64,000 bases of DNA from Larkinella rosea (GTDB taxonomy: Bacteria; Bacteroidota; Bacteroidia; Cytophagales; Spirosomataceae): assembly GCF_003858635.1 (NCBI RefSeq), contig NZ_RQJO01000007.1, positions 621,941 to 685,940 of the forward strand. The letters run 5' to 3'. This document shows positions 7,254 to 16,006 of this stretch, piece by piece (positions within the stretch are counted from its first letter, which is position 1; each line of letters opens with the position of its first letter). The position numbers were made by a program, and so were the translations under genes. The notes below the pieces were generated by a model. It was not told where the DNA came from, did no database searches, and saw only the letters and a list, made by a program, of their open reading frames with translations.

Positions 7254-9911
7254 TCACTGCAATAACAACTCCCGACCTTTTTCCAACGCCCGGTCAAGGC
7301 CGCTGGCGTCGGTGCCGCCTGCCGTGGCAAAGAAAGGTTGCCCACCACCGCCACCACGGATTTCCTTCGCCAGTTCTTTCACCAGATTTCCCGCATGTAA
7401 ATTTTTATCTTTGATCAATGCTTCGGGGAGCATCACCGCCAGTTGCGGTTTTCCGTTGATGTCGGAACCGAGTACCAGCGCGAGATTATCGACTTTTGCT
7501 TTCAGATCGTACGCCAGTTGTTTCAACGCATCCGCCGAAGGAACTTCCACGCGCTCGACCAGCACCGAGTGGCCGTTGCTGGCCTGCACTTTGGTCAGCA
7601 AACCGGTTTTCACCTGCTGCAATTTCTCCGACTCCAGCGCATCGATTTTTTTCTGCAACTGCTGACGTTCGTCGATCAAACTTTGAACGGCTTTCAGAAC
7701 GTCTTTCGGCGCTTTCAGCAATTCTTTCAATTGGTCCAGTGTGGCCTGCTGTTCGTTCAGGAGAGAAAGGGCTTTCTCGGCCGTAACGGCTTCGATCCGG
7801 CGAATTCCGGTCGAAACCGAGCCTTCGGATGTGAACTTGAAAAGCCCGATTTGTCCCGTTGCCGGAACGTGAGTTCCTCCGCAAAGCTCGACCGAATAGT
7901 TCGGATCGAAGGTAATGACACGGACAAAATCGCCGTATTTTTCACCGAACAACGCCATCGCCCCCAGGCTCCGGGCCTCGTCGATCGGGACATTCCGGCG
8001 TTCGTTCAGGGGGATGTTTTCGCGGATTTTTTCGTTGACAATCTGCTCAACCTTAGCGAGTTCGGCATCCGTAACTTTAGTAAAGTGTGAGAAGTCAAAC
8101 CGCAGGGCGTCGGGCCCAACGTAGGAGCCTTTTTGTCCGACATGCTTGCCTAACACCTCGCGCAAAGCTGCGTGTAATAAGTGGGTTGCAGAGTGGTTGT
8201 CTTCGATGGCGATTCGACGCGCCGTATCGATTTTTGCCAAAACCGGTGCATGACCGTCCAACAGCTCTTCCAGATTCTTATCGTTGGAAATATGGATGAT
8301 CAGGTCGTTTTCTTTTTTGGTATCGGCAATGCGAATTACGGTGGTTTTGTCGCCCGACTGCAATTCCAGAACTCCGGTGTCGCCAATCTGACCGCCGGAT
8401 TCGGCGTAGAACGGCGTCCGATCCAGCACAATCTGGTACTGCGTTCCCTGCTTATTCTGGACTTTCCGGTATTTGGCAATCCGGGCTTCCGCTTCGGTCT
8501 GATCGTAACCTAAAAACTCGACGCCGTCGATGTCGTGCAGTTCCGTCCAGTCGCCGGTGGCCGACGACGCATCTTTTCGCGACCGTTCTTTTTGCAGTTG
8601 TAACGATTTCTGAAAACCGCTCTCATCGATCGAAAAGCCCTTTTCCCGGGCAATTAACGCTGTTAGATCGACCGGGAAACCGAAGGTGTCGTTCAATTCG
8701 AACACGGTTTCGCCGTCAATGACTTTCCCGCCCGACTTCTCTAAATCGCCGGTGATTTTATCCAGCAGCTTCAGGCCGTTTTCGAGCGTCCGCAGAAAAG
8801 CCGCTTCCTCTTCCCGAATCACCGTCGCCACAAAATCGCGCTGGGCGTTCAATTCCGGAAAAACGTCGGCAAACTGCATTGCCAGCGTGGGCACGAGTTT
8901 GGTCAGGAACGGTTCGGTAAAACCCAGGTACGAATACCCGTAGCGAACGGCCCGGCGCAGAATCCGACGAATGACGTAACCAGCCCGCGCATTCGACGGT
9001 ACCAGGCCATCGGCAATGGCGAACGAAACCGCCCGAATGTGGTCGGCGATCACCCGCATGGCCACATCCGGATACTCGCGCTGCGAACCGGTGTAGGTGA
9101 TGCCCGACAATTCTTCAATAACTTTAATTGTATGCGTAAAAACGTCGGTGTCGTAGTTCGACATTTTGCTCTGAATCGCCATGCAAAGCCGCTCGAAACC
9201 CATGCCGGTATCGACGTGCCGGGCGGGCAGCGGGTCCAGGGAGCCGTCGGCTTTCCGGTTGAACTGCATGAAAACCAGGTTCCAGATTTCGACCACCTGC
9301 GGGTGATCGGCGTTCACGAGTTCCTTACCCGATTTCAGATCGACCTCCGACTGCGGCCGTAAATCGACGTGAATTTCGGAGCAGGGACCACACGGACCCG
9401 TATCGCCCATTTCCCAGAAATTATCTTTTTTATTGCCGAGAATAATCCGGTCTTCGCCAACAATCGGTTTCCACAAATCCCAGGCTTCCTGATCGAAGGG
9501 GACATTATCTTTGGTATCGCCCTCAAAAACAGATACATACAGCCGGTCTTTCGGTAGTTTATAGACGTCCGTCAGCAACTCCCACGCCCAGGTAATGGCT
9601 TCTTTTTTGAAATAATCACCAAATGACCAGTTGCCGAGCATCTCGAACATGGTGTGGTGGTAGGTATCGAAACCGACATCTTCGAGGTCGTTGTGCTTTC
9701 CCGAAACGCGCAAACATTTTTGCGTATCCGCAACCCGTTTGGCGGGCGGTGTTCCATTGCCCAGAAAAAAATCTTTAAATTGAGCCATCCCCGAATTGTT
9801 GAACATCAGCGTGGGGTCGTTTTTGGCAACCAATGGCGCTGACTGAACAATCAGGTGGTTTTTACTGCGGAAAAAATCTAAAAAATGCTGGCGAATTTCA
9901 CTTGAGGTCAT
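7254..9911 (-). CDS. alaS: Alanyl-tRNA synthetase
   Basis: 885 residues, a normal full length. It charges tRNA-Ala in the cytoplasm. The class II catalytic domain contains LMFNNSGMAQFKDFF and GDTGPCGPCSEIH. RRILRRAVRYG lies in the tRNA-recognition region. The editing domain has the zinc-binding motifs HSATHLLHAAL and CGGTHVPATG, and the C-terminal domain has the glycine loop GGGGGQPFFATAGG. The ATG at 9911 (MTSSEIRQHF) matches the family N-terminus; an extension to 9980 would cross the predicted transcription start. It is divergent from the merR gene and convergent with the small gene at 6866. Confidence 0.97.
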   Translation of the reverse strand: MTSSEIRQHFLDFFRSKNHLIVQSAPLVAKNDPTLMFNNSGMAQFKDFFLGNGTPPAKRVADTQKCLRVSGKHNDLEDVGFDTYHHTMFEMLGNWSFGDYFKKEAITWAWELLTDVYKLPKDRLYVSVFEGDTKDNVPFDQEAWDLWKPIVGEDRIILGNKKDNFWEMGDTGPCGPCSEIHVDLRPQSEVDLKSGKELVNADHPQVVEIWNLVFMQFNRKADGSLDPLPARHVDTGMGFERLCMAIQSKMSNYDTDVFTHTIKVIEELSGITYTGSQREYPDVAMRVIADHIRAVSFAIADGLVPSNARAGYVIRRILRRAVRYGYSYLGFTEPFLTKLVPTLAMQFADVFPELNAQRDFVATVIREEEAAFLRTLENGLKLLDKITGDLEKSGGKVIDGETVFELNDTFGFPVDLTALIAREKGFSIDESGFQKSLQLQKERSRKDASSATGDWTELHDIDGVEFLGYDQTEAEARIAKYRKVQNKQGTQYQIVLDRTPFYAESGGQIGDTGVLELQSGDKTTVIRIADTKKENDLIIHISNDKNLEELLDGHAPVLAKIDTARRIAIEDNHSATHLLHAALREVLGKHVGQKGSYVGPDALRFDFSHFTKVTDAELAKVEQIVNEKIRENIPLNERRNVPIDEARSLGAMALFGEKYGDFVRVITFDPNYSVELCGGTHVPATGQIGLFKFTSEGSVSTGIRRIEAVTAEKALSLLNEQQATLDQLKELLKAPKDVLKAVQSLIDERQQLQKKIDALESEKLQQVKTGLLTKVQASNGHSVLVERVEVPSADALKQLAYDLKAKVDNLALVLGSDINGKPQLAVMLPEALIKDKNLHAGNLVKELAKEIRGGGGGQPFFATAGGTDASGLDRALEKGRELLLQ

Positions 9912-9987
9912 GTTGCTTTCTGTTTGACGTTTCGATGTTGAAGCGAAATGCAAGCCATTTGGCCATCCTAAACGTCCCATTTTTTTG

Positions 9988-9995
9988 CAAATTTA
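9988..9995 (-). promoter_or_regulatory. Putative promoter -7 box for alaS
   Basis: On the minus strand this reads TAAATTTG, a full match to the Bacteroidota -7 consensus TAnnTTTG, about 77 bp upstream of the alaS ATG. No clear -33 box is seen. Confidence 0.5.
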
Positions 9996-10061
9996 AGCTA
10001 TTTTCGCCGGTTACATTCTATTCACTCAGTTACTAATTCGTTCAATTGCGAGGAATAAACT

Positions 10062-10391
10062 ATGGAGGAGTTAACCAAACGCTATTATGGCATTCGGGAA
10101 GTGGCCGATATGCTGGGGGTGAATATTTCCAAATTGCGGTTTTACGAAAAAGAATTTCCGACGCTCAAACCCCGAAAAAACCGCGCCGGTGACCGGATTT
10201 ATACCAAAGACGACATCGAACACCTGCGGGGAATCCTGGAATTGGTCGAGGAAAAAAAACTGACACTTGAAGGCGCCCGCCAGCATTTAAAGAGCAGTAC
10301 TTCCCGGCAGAATGAGATCAAACAGATGATCAATCGCTTGCAGGAAATCCGGAAATTTCTGGTAGCAACGCGGGATCAGCTGGAGGCATAA
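10062..10391 (+). CDS. MerR family transcriptional regulator
   Basis: 109 residues. The N-terminal MerR winged helix is clear: YYGIREVADMLGVNISKLRF, then RFYEKEFPTLKP and IYTKDDIEHLRGI. A short helical tail (NEIKQMINRLQEIRKFLVAT) is probably the dimerisation coiled coil. There is no C-terminal ligand or metal-binding domain, as in the short MerR-like proteins common in Bacteroidota, so the signal is unknown. It is monocistronic: divergent from alaS and convergent with the Wzi-like gene, 12 bp away. Confidence 0.88.
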   Translation: MEELTKRYYGIREVADMLGVNISKLRFYEKEFPTLKPRKNRAGDRIYTKDDIEHLRGILELVEEKKLTLEGARQHLKSSTSRQNEIKQMINRLQEIRKFLVATRDQLEA

Positions 10392-10403
10392 AAACGGCAC
10401 TGT

Positions 10404-11912
10404 TTATATTCGGCGGGCGCGGTATTTGTAATAATCCCACGTTTTTCGGACCCCGGCGTAAACGCCATTGCTAACGGGAAATAAACCGCCCTGATCGGAT
10501 GCGGCCGCAACGGTCAGGAGCAGACCGGTTTGATTCAGCGGCAAACCAAATTGCAGCAGCGATGAGAACTGCTCAACGGTCGTGGAAAACGGCATTTCGT
10601 AGGTGCCGTAATTCTGGCTGTAGGATACTTTCACCTGAAAGGTGCAATTCCGGGCGAATCCACCTTGCAATCCGGTGTGGAAAGCACGGACCCGGTTGTT
10701 GACAAAAAAACCGTATCGAGGGAGTTCCGGCCGGGTATCATCCATCGGCGTAATGAACGGCGTGCCAATGGTATTCCCGAAATACGACCAGCCGTTCCGG
10801 TATTGACTGTGATTGAAATAATTATCCCGGCCCCGCAGCTTATTCTGCGCTTCAAATTGGCGACCTCCCTGGCTTTTGGTGTAAAGTAACTCCGCTACGG
10901 CGCCGGTGATTCGAAAACCGGACGAAGCCGGGTTCCGATTTCGGAAACGGATGCCATGGAGACCATCTTCGAGGTTGGTGCCGTAATACAGGGAGCCGTC
11001 TTCGTATATATTCTGTCGGTAGAGCAGGATGGACAGGTTTCGGGTACTGATTTCCACGCCTATATCAATGCTGCCCAGGTGATTGCCTACCCGGTTTTCC
11101 CGGTCAAATCGGCTGTAATACGTTGTATCGATGGAACGATTATAGCCCAGGCTACTCCCCGTGACCAGGTACGTATAAGCCTGAAAACTGGCGGGTAATC
11201 GATTATTTTTGATCAGTCCGTCCGAAAGTTCGCCGGTGGTGCCACCCCATTCTACCTGATGGTTAAAACCTCCGTAGAGTTTGACGGGCCAGTTTGGTTT
11301 GCCGATTCGGACATACAGCGCCTTCTGGTGCAGGTAGGCATGTTGAATAATTCCCCGGTTGTCGAACCAGCCGTGTGCATAAAATCCGGTGACCGACACG
11401 AGGCCGTGTGTAAACGGTATTGGCGTGTAACGGGAAAGGCCAATTTGAATTTTAGGGATCGGCAGCGCATTGCCAGACCAACTGTAGGAGCCCGAACTGA
11501 GTGTTGAGTCCACCAGACCGATCACTTCCCGCCGTCGGCCAACGACCAGTTCAAAGGCCCCCGCCCGGCCTTTTGCATAGAGTTCCGGCGCAATCAGGAC
11601 GGTTTTTCCTCCCAGAGCGGTATTGCCAACGAGTTCTGCGCCGTAGCCAAAACCAAAACGATCGTGCCGTTTGGTCGGGACGCGATCGTCCACGGGAGTA
11701 AAACGAAAATCCCGGTGAAGCCCGGTCCGGAAGGTAGCCAGGGGCAGGGTCGTCGGCACGATACCGTACTGATTCGATCGCAGCCAGAATGGCGTTTGTT
11801 TGGCGGTTCCGTAAAAACCGCCGATCTCGGCAAAAAGTTGGACCGACTTTATTTCGATCCGGTTCTGACAAATTCCAATGATAGGACAGAGAAAAAGTAG
11901 AAATATTCTCAT
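10404..11912 (-). CDS. Wzi-like outer-membrane beta-barrel protein (paralogue 1)
   Basis: 502 residues with a short signal peptide (MRIFLLFLCPIIGICQN). The mature part consists of alternating amphipathic strands ending in aromatic residues, as expected for a capsule-assembly Wzi/outer-membrane barrel. The signature PFWLRSNQYGIVP is shared nearly word for word with the paralogue at 19000-20466 (PFWLRTNQYGIVP). So are the YFNHSQYRNGWSYFGNTIGTPF stretch (first 20 residues YFNHSQYRNGWSYFGNTIGT) and PNWPVKLYGGFNHQVEWGG. In enterobacteria Wzi anchors capsule at the surface, but no capsule genes lie nearby. It follows a small membrane gene with a 4-bp ATGA overlap. Confidence 0.75.
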   Translation of the reverse strand: MRIFLLFLCPIIGICQNRIEIKSVQLFAEIGGFYGTAKQTPFWLRSNQYGIVPTTLPLATFRTGLHRDFRFTPVDDRVPTKRHDRFGFGYGAELVGNTALGGKTVLIAPELYAKGRAGAFELVVGRRREVIGLVDSTLSSGSYSWSGNALPIPKIQIGLSRYTPIPFTHGLVSVTGFYAHGWFDNRGIIQHAYLHQKALYVRIGKPNWPVKLYGGFNHQVEWGGTTGELSDGLIKNNRLPASFQAYTYLVTGSSLGYNRSIDTTYYSRFDRENRVGNHLGSIDIGVEISTRNLSILLYRQNIYEDGSLYYGTNLEDGLHGIRFRNRNPASSGFRITGAVAELLYTKSQGGRQFEAQNKLRGRDNYFNHSQYRNGWSYFGNTIGTPFITPMDDTRPELPRYGFFVNNRVRAFHTGLQGGFARNCTFQVKVSYSQNYGTYEMPFSTTVEQFSSLLQFGLPLNQTGLLLTVAAASDQGGLFPVSNGVYAGVRKTWDYYKYRARRI

Positions 11913-12118
11913 TTAGACCGGATTGGAAAAAATGAGCTACCCAAATAATACATTACATAAAAACCGATACCGGCCGATCCGAGGGTAATGAAGCTTTCAC
12001 GCGTTAATTCATACGCCATGTAGCCGCTGCCGAAGGCCAGAAAACCGCTGGCCAGTACAAGGGAGAAAAAAGCGCACCAATAACGGAATGTGCGGTTGGC
12101 AAAATTTACTTTGGGCAT
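11909..12118 (-). CDS. Small two-helix membrane protein upstream of Wzi-like gene
   Basis: 69 residues from an ATG at 12118 (MPKVNFANRTF). Two hydrophobic segments: WCAFFSLVLASGFLAFGSGY and, after TRESF, ITLGSAGIGFYVMYYLGSSF. No family is recognised. Its stop overlaps the start of the Wzi-like gene in an ATGA, so the two are translationally coupled and probably work together at the envelope. Confidence 0.6.
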   Translation of the reverse strand: MPKVNFANRTFRYWCAFFSLVLASGFLAFGSGYMAYELTRESFITLGSAGIGFYVMYYLGSSFFPIRSK

Positions 12119-12565
12119 TGTGACGTCGGTTAAGAAAGATTGAACAGCCACTATTTGGATCGATGACCAGGCTGGCCATTCGTCCCAAAAGGCAAAACAG
12201 GATCGCGAAAATTCAGCTTTGACCTACCCCGAAATGGGTTTTGAAAATAGCCGTACTGGCCTCCTCTGCGCAACTGCTGTTTAGTTATTCATTCTTAACT
12301 TTCGGTTACAAAATATGTTTAGGCAAATCGCATAAATTGAGTAATTTATAAGCAGTCTATCTGTAAAATAACTATGAATTTTTCTTCGCATGTGTGATCA
12401 GGTGTCTTATAACTAGGCCTAATTATCAGAATGAGCTTGCTATTGGTAATTATTGTCAATTGAGCTTCTTTTTTCTGGTAAATGCCTTATAAAGTCAAAT
12501 TGAGTATTTCTTACCTATTGGAAATGGTAAAAAATAACCGCCTGGTTGGAGGAGAAAGACTAGAA
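12119..12565. other. AT-rich intergenic region, no gene seen
   Basis: About 450 bp between two minus-strand transcripts. It is clearly more AT-rich than its surroundings from roughly 12280 to 12550. I find no convincing reading frame, tRNA or strong terminator hairpin, and no perfect TAnnTTTG box. It probably holds the promoter of the small membrane gene/Wzi pair and the 3' end of the peroxidase transcript. Confidence 0.4.
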
Positions 12566-14458
12566 TTACCGATTCGCGCTAGAGAAAGGAACCGGCGAAT
12601 CGGAATCTGACAATGCTTTCATGAAAGCGATTAAGGCGGTTTTTTCCCGGGGAGATAAATTTAATTTTTCGGCTGGGAGGGTTTGCTGATCGAGTTGAAT
12701 TCCCAGGCCTTTGCCACCGCCTTCGTTGTAGAAATCGATTACCTCTTCCAGCGTTTGGAATGCGCCGTTGTGCATGTACGGAGCGGTTTTCGCAATGTTC
12801 CGAACGGTTGGCGTTTTGAAGGCATATTTCAGCTGTGCAAGTGCAAAGAGGGAATATCGGCCCAAATCCGGATCGATCTGCTTGCGATTTGGCTTGATCG
12901 GTACGCCGATAACTTCTGATTCGGTTTGGGTGAAAACCGGTGGAACCGTTCCGTTAAACAACGGCAGAAAGTGGCAGGTGCCGCATTTGGCTTTTCCCAT
13001 GAACAAATTAAAACCGGCGATTTCCTCGGTCGTTAAAACCGGTTTTCCCGTCGAATCCCCTTCATTCCGCATGAATCGGTCAAACCGGGAATTCAGGCTG
13101 ATCAATGATCGTTCGTAGGCTGCCAGCGCATTCTGGATATGAATGGGCTCGATTCGGTTAGAGAAATTTGGAAAAGCCTTTTTAAATGCTTCGAGGTACC
13201 TTTTATTTTTCTGCAAAAGCAAAGCCGCCCGTTCGAGTGAACCGTGCATCTCGTCTTTGTTGTGAATCACATCCGAGGACTGGTTTTCCAGCGTTTCCGA
13301 GCGTAAATCATAGAACTGAGCACTTTGCAAACTTACATTCAGCAAAGTTGGTGTGTTTCGCCGAATGAAATTCCGGCCATTTAGCGTGGCGTTTTTGGAC
13401 AAACCGTCGGTGAAGGCCCGATCGGGCTGGTGGCAACTGGCACACGACCGTTTGCCGCCAGCCGGATTATCGCCCGCAGACAAAATGGGATCAGAAAATA
13501 ACTTTTTACCCAGCAAAACCTTTATCGGATTGGAGCGAAGGCTGGTGTTTGGGGTGTAGAAATCCGGATTAAATGCGTTGCGATCGAATAGCGTTTTGGC
13601 ATCCGTCCGCAACGCACGAACTTCGTTAAACGGCTGAATGCGAATTTGTTGCTGATAGGCCAACAGCTGCGACGACAGCGGATTGGCAAATGCGGAAATG
13701 AAATACGCCCGGTCGAATGCGTTAAAATCGCTTTGTGTGGTCAGGTAGTTTTCAGACTGCTGAAATAACCGGTCTAATGCTGCAAAACCTTCGGTTTTTG
13801 AACTTCCGTAGAATGAAAGGTACGTTCGAAGGGTTGATAGCGAAACCGCAGCTTCGGGAATGGCAGTCTGGCAATTGGGCGTGTCGAAACCGCTGATTCC
13901 GAGGGTAATGATTCGAAAAATCTGTAACCTGAGCGCATCAAAAACATGTGCGTTGGTCAATTCGGTATCCTGCCAGAAATCGGTATACCGGAGCAATTCC
14001 CGTTGCAGTTTTTTAATTTCCCGCACCAAATCCGAACGTCGCGCCGGGTCGAATGCCGGATAAACCAGTTCTTCAATCACCTGCAAACCGCCCGGTTCGA
14101 AAACCGCTCCGTCTTCGGCTTCCACTTCGGGCAGCGCCGGACCATTCACCAGACGGGTTGTCGCCGGAAAATAATAAGCCGCGAACGGTTCCAGCTTTTT
14201 ATACGCTTGCCGGCACGCCAGAAAGGCGGTTTTCAACGAATCCGGCGAATTGCTTTTTTCGGCAAACGGTAAAAACCGCTCGCGAATCAACGAATTAAAG
14301 GCAGCTAAATCATTCGAAAACTGACGTTTAACGCGCTGAACGGCGGTTTTGGCGTTAGAAGATGGCGAATGCCATTGCCTAAGTACAACAACAAAAAAGG
14401 CAGTTGCTCCCAGGAATAGAAGCAGCACATTTCGGGATTTCAGGTTATTTCGGAACAC
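12566..14458 (-). CDS. Di-heme cytochrome c peroxidase family protein with an extra N-terminal domain
   Basis: About 630 residues. An N-terminal anchor (VLLLFLGATAFFVVVLRQW) is followed by a helical domain of about 270 residues and then the CCP/MauG domain. The two c-type heme sites are CASCH (about residue 340) and CGTCH (about 492), with NTPTLLNVS and APYMHNGAFQTLEEVIDFY typical of the family. The helical domain contains EPGGLQVIEELVYP, resembling the GxHxxE stretch of imelysin-like proteins with Gln replacing His. It acts in the periplasm on peroxide or an unknown substrate. Start is uncertain: GTG 14458 overlaps the upstream gene by 14 bp, an ATG at 14500 by 56 bp, and GTG 14428 is also possible. 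Confidence 0.85.
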   Translation of the reverse strand: MFRNNLKSRNVLLLFLGATAFFVVVLRQWHSPSSNAKTAVQRVKRQFSNDLAAFNSLIRERFLPFAEKSNSPDSLKTAFLACRQAYKKLEPFAAYYFPATTRLVNGPALPEVEAEDGAVFEPGGLQVIEELVYPAFDPARRSDLVREIKKLQRELLRYTDFWQDTELTNAHVFDALRLQIFRIITLGISGFDTPNCQTAIPEAAVSLSTLRTYLSFYGSSKTEGFAALDRLFQQSENYLTTQSDFNAFDRAYFISAFANPLSSQLLAYQQQIRIQPFNEVRALRTDAKTLFDRNAFNPDFYTPNTSLRSNPIKVLLGKKLFSDPILSAGDNPAGGKRSCASCHQPDRAFTDGLSKNATLNGRNFIRRNTPTLLNVSLQSAQFYDLRSETLENQSSDVIHNKDEMHGSLERAALLLQKNKRYLEAFKKAFPNFSNRIEPIHIQNALAAYERSLISLNSRFDRFMRNEGDSTGKPVLTTEEIAGFNLFMGKAKCGTCHFLPLFNGTVPPVFTQTESEVIGVPIKPNRKQIDPDLGRYSLFALAQLKYAFKTPTVRNIAKTAPYMHNGAFQTLEEVIDFYNEGGGKGLGIQLDQQTLPAEKLNLSPREKTALIAFMKALSDSDSPVPFSSANR

Positions 14459-15932
14459 CACGCACAATGACAATCTGACCGCCTTCGCCCATGTTTCCAA
14501 TTGCTGGATCGTAAATATTGACGTCTTTGGTTACCGCACTGCCGTCGGCGTTGATGAACTTGGTATCGCGCCAGGTGTGGGATTGCAGATTGATCAAAAA
14601 CGTATTGGGAACGCCCACCAGATCCGAAATGTCGGTCATTGCGCCGTATTCCCAGGTGCTGATGCCCTGATGCCCGATGAGGTTGTATTTTTTCTGAAAC
14701 TCGGGATCGTTGCGGTGGTGATCCATTTCCAGAAACGGCTTCAACTGTTTGGTGGCAATTCCGTATTGCCAGATGCGTCCGTCGTGATCCGGAACCGAAA
14801 TCGGCGCGTCGCCGTCTTCTCCAATATACACGTAATTCTCGGTCACACAGATGTTATCCGGATTGACAAGGCTCTTGCCGGGATTGGAATAGCCTTCGGC
14901 GACAAACGACAATTTGCCTTTCAACGGATTCGCGGCATCCAGCTCCAGCCGGTATACACGGCCCCATTGCACGCGATCGCTGGCGAACGAACCGGTCACG
15001 GCAAAATACAATTCCCGTCCGTTGGCCGCGCTGCCTTTCCGATAATCGATGTCCTCGACGCGGGCAAACTGAATCGCGTTTTTCTCCAGTTGCTGCGCGG
15101 CAATCTGGGCTCCCGTAGCGGTTTTTGCGTTCTCAATCTCCACAAATTCGACGTCATAACTCTGGTCGGCTTTGATGTTTAGCTCGACCGGGTCGCTGTT
15201 GGTTCGGCGCAGGGCGTACAATTTCCCGTTTTGCAGGTCGCCAACGGTATTGGAAACATACATGGTTACCTGGCCATTTCCTTCGTCTTCTGTCAACAGA
15301 ATGACGGTTTTATTCAGGTAGGAATCTTTCGGTAGCGGGAGCGCATTCTCGAACGAGGCTTTTCCGAGCGCGGGCAACGTCCGGTTTCCGTTCTTTTTGT
15401 CGGCTGCCCCCAACGGATCGATTGCGTGAACCCGGCCTTCCGCATCACTTTCACCCGCTGTCAGAAAAACCGGCCCAAAACCGTGTTCGGCCGGTGTGGC
15501 CAGCGTTGCAGAACATAACCGCCAGATGCCACCTTCGGCGTCGACAATGTACTCGCCCTTGACCGGTTTGAAGGTTTTATCGAGGTAAATTCGGGAGATG
15601 GAGCGAATGATTTCGTGGTTGGTGATCAACACATAACCGTCGCCTGTCGGATTTTTCAATAGGGCCGCTCCGTCGGGCTGTCCGGCCATGACAAAATTCG
15701 GCGACTGTTCCAGTTTGTCTTCACTGCTTACCAGCGGAAAGATTTCAAGGCCTTCAAAACCGGCCAGCTTTTTCACCAACGGTGGAGTGATCGAATGGGT
15801 TTTCAGAACTACATCGGTTTGGGTCGTTACCGTACTTCCTCCTTTTTTTTCTTTCTTACAACCAGCCAGAATCAGTGCTGAAAGAAGCAGGATTTTTGGA
15901 TTCAAATTGAAAGGAGTGGAAAGCATCGACAT
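14445..15932 (-). CDS. PhoX-like (DUF839) lipoprotein
   Basis: 495 residues from an ATG at 15932. A signal peptide ends in the lipobox LILAGC, so it is a lipoprotein. The rest resembles the PhoX/DUF839 phosphatase-like beta-propeller: GYVLITNHEI, VFLTAGESDAEGRVHAIDP, LTEDEGNGQVTMYV, YFAVTG, NPDNICVTENYVYIGEDGD and GRIWQYGI. PhoX enzymes are calcium/iron phosphatases; I could not verify every metal ligand, so phosphatase activity is only possible. The next gene, a di-heme peroxidase, overlaps its end, which argues for one operon and a shared periplasmic role. Confidence 0.75.
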   Translation of the reverse strand: MSMLSTPFNLNPKILLLSALILAGCKKEKKGGSTVTTQTDVVLKTHSITPPLVKKLAGFEGLEIFPLVSSEDKLEQSPNFVMAGQPDGAALLKNPTGDGYVLITNHEIIRSISRIYLDKTFKPVKGEYIVDAEGGIWRLCSATLATPAEHGFGPVFLTAGESDAEGRVHAIDPLGAADKKNGNRTLPALGKASFENALPLPKDSYLNKTVILLTEDEGNGQVTMYVSNTVGDLQNGKLYALRRTNSDPVELNIKADQSYDVEFVEIENAKTATGAQIAAQQLEKNAIQFARVEDIDYRKGSAANGRELYFAVTGSFASDRVQWGRVYRLELDAANPLKGKLSFVAEGYSNPGKSLVNPDNICVTENYVYIGEDGDAPISVPDHDGRIWQYGIATKQLKPFLEMDHHRNDPEFQKKYNLIGHQGISTWEYGAMTDISDLVGVPNTFLINLQSHTWRDTKFINADGSAVTKDVNIYDPAIGNMGEGGQIVIVRGVPK

Positions 15933-15949
15933 CAATAAGGGCTATTTAA

Positions 15950-15957
15950 CAAAGATA
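15950..15957 (-). promoter_or_regulatory. Putative promoter -7 box for the PhoX-like/peroxidase operon
   Basis: The minus strand reads TATCTTTG, matching TAnnTTTG, 18 bp upstream of the ATG at 15932. This leaves a very short leader and favours that start over the TTG at 15935. No -33 box is obvious. Confidence 0.45.
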
Positions 15958-16006
15958 TTAATTTTTATTTTGCTTCTCAGCGTTACTCCGACGATCTGCT
16001 TACGTC

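Noticed and set aside
14349-15182. 277-codon open frame on the plus strand
   Set aside because: It is antisense to the PhoX-like lipoprotein and the peroxidase; no start signal or family.
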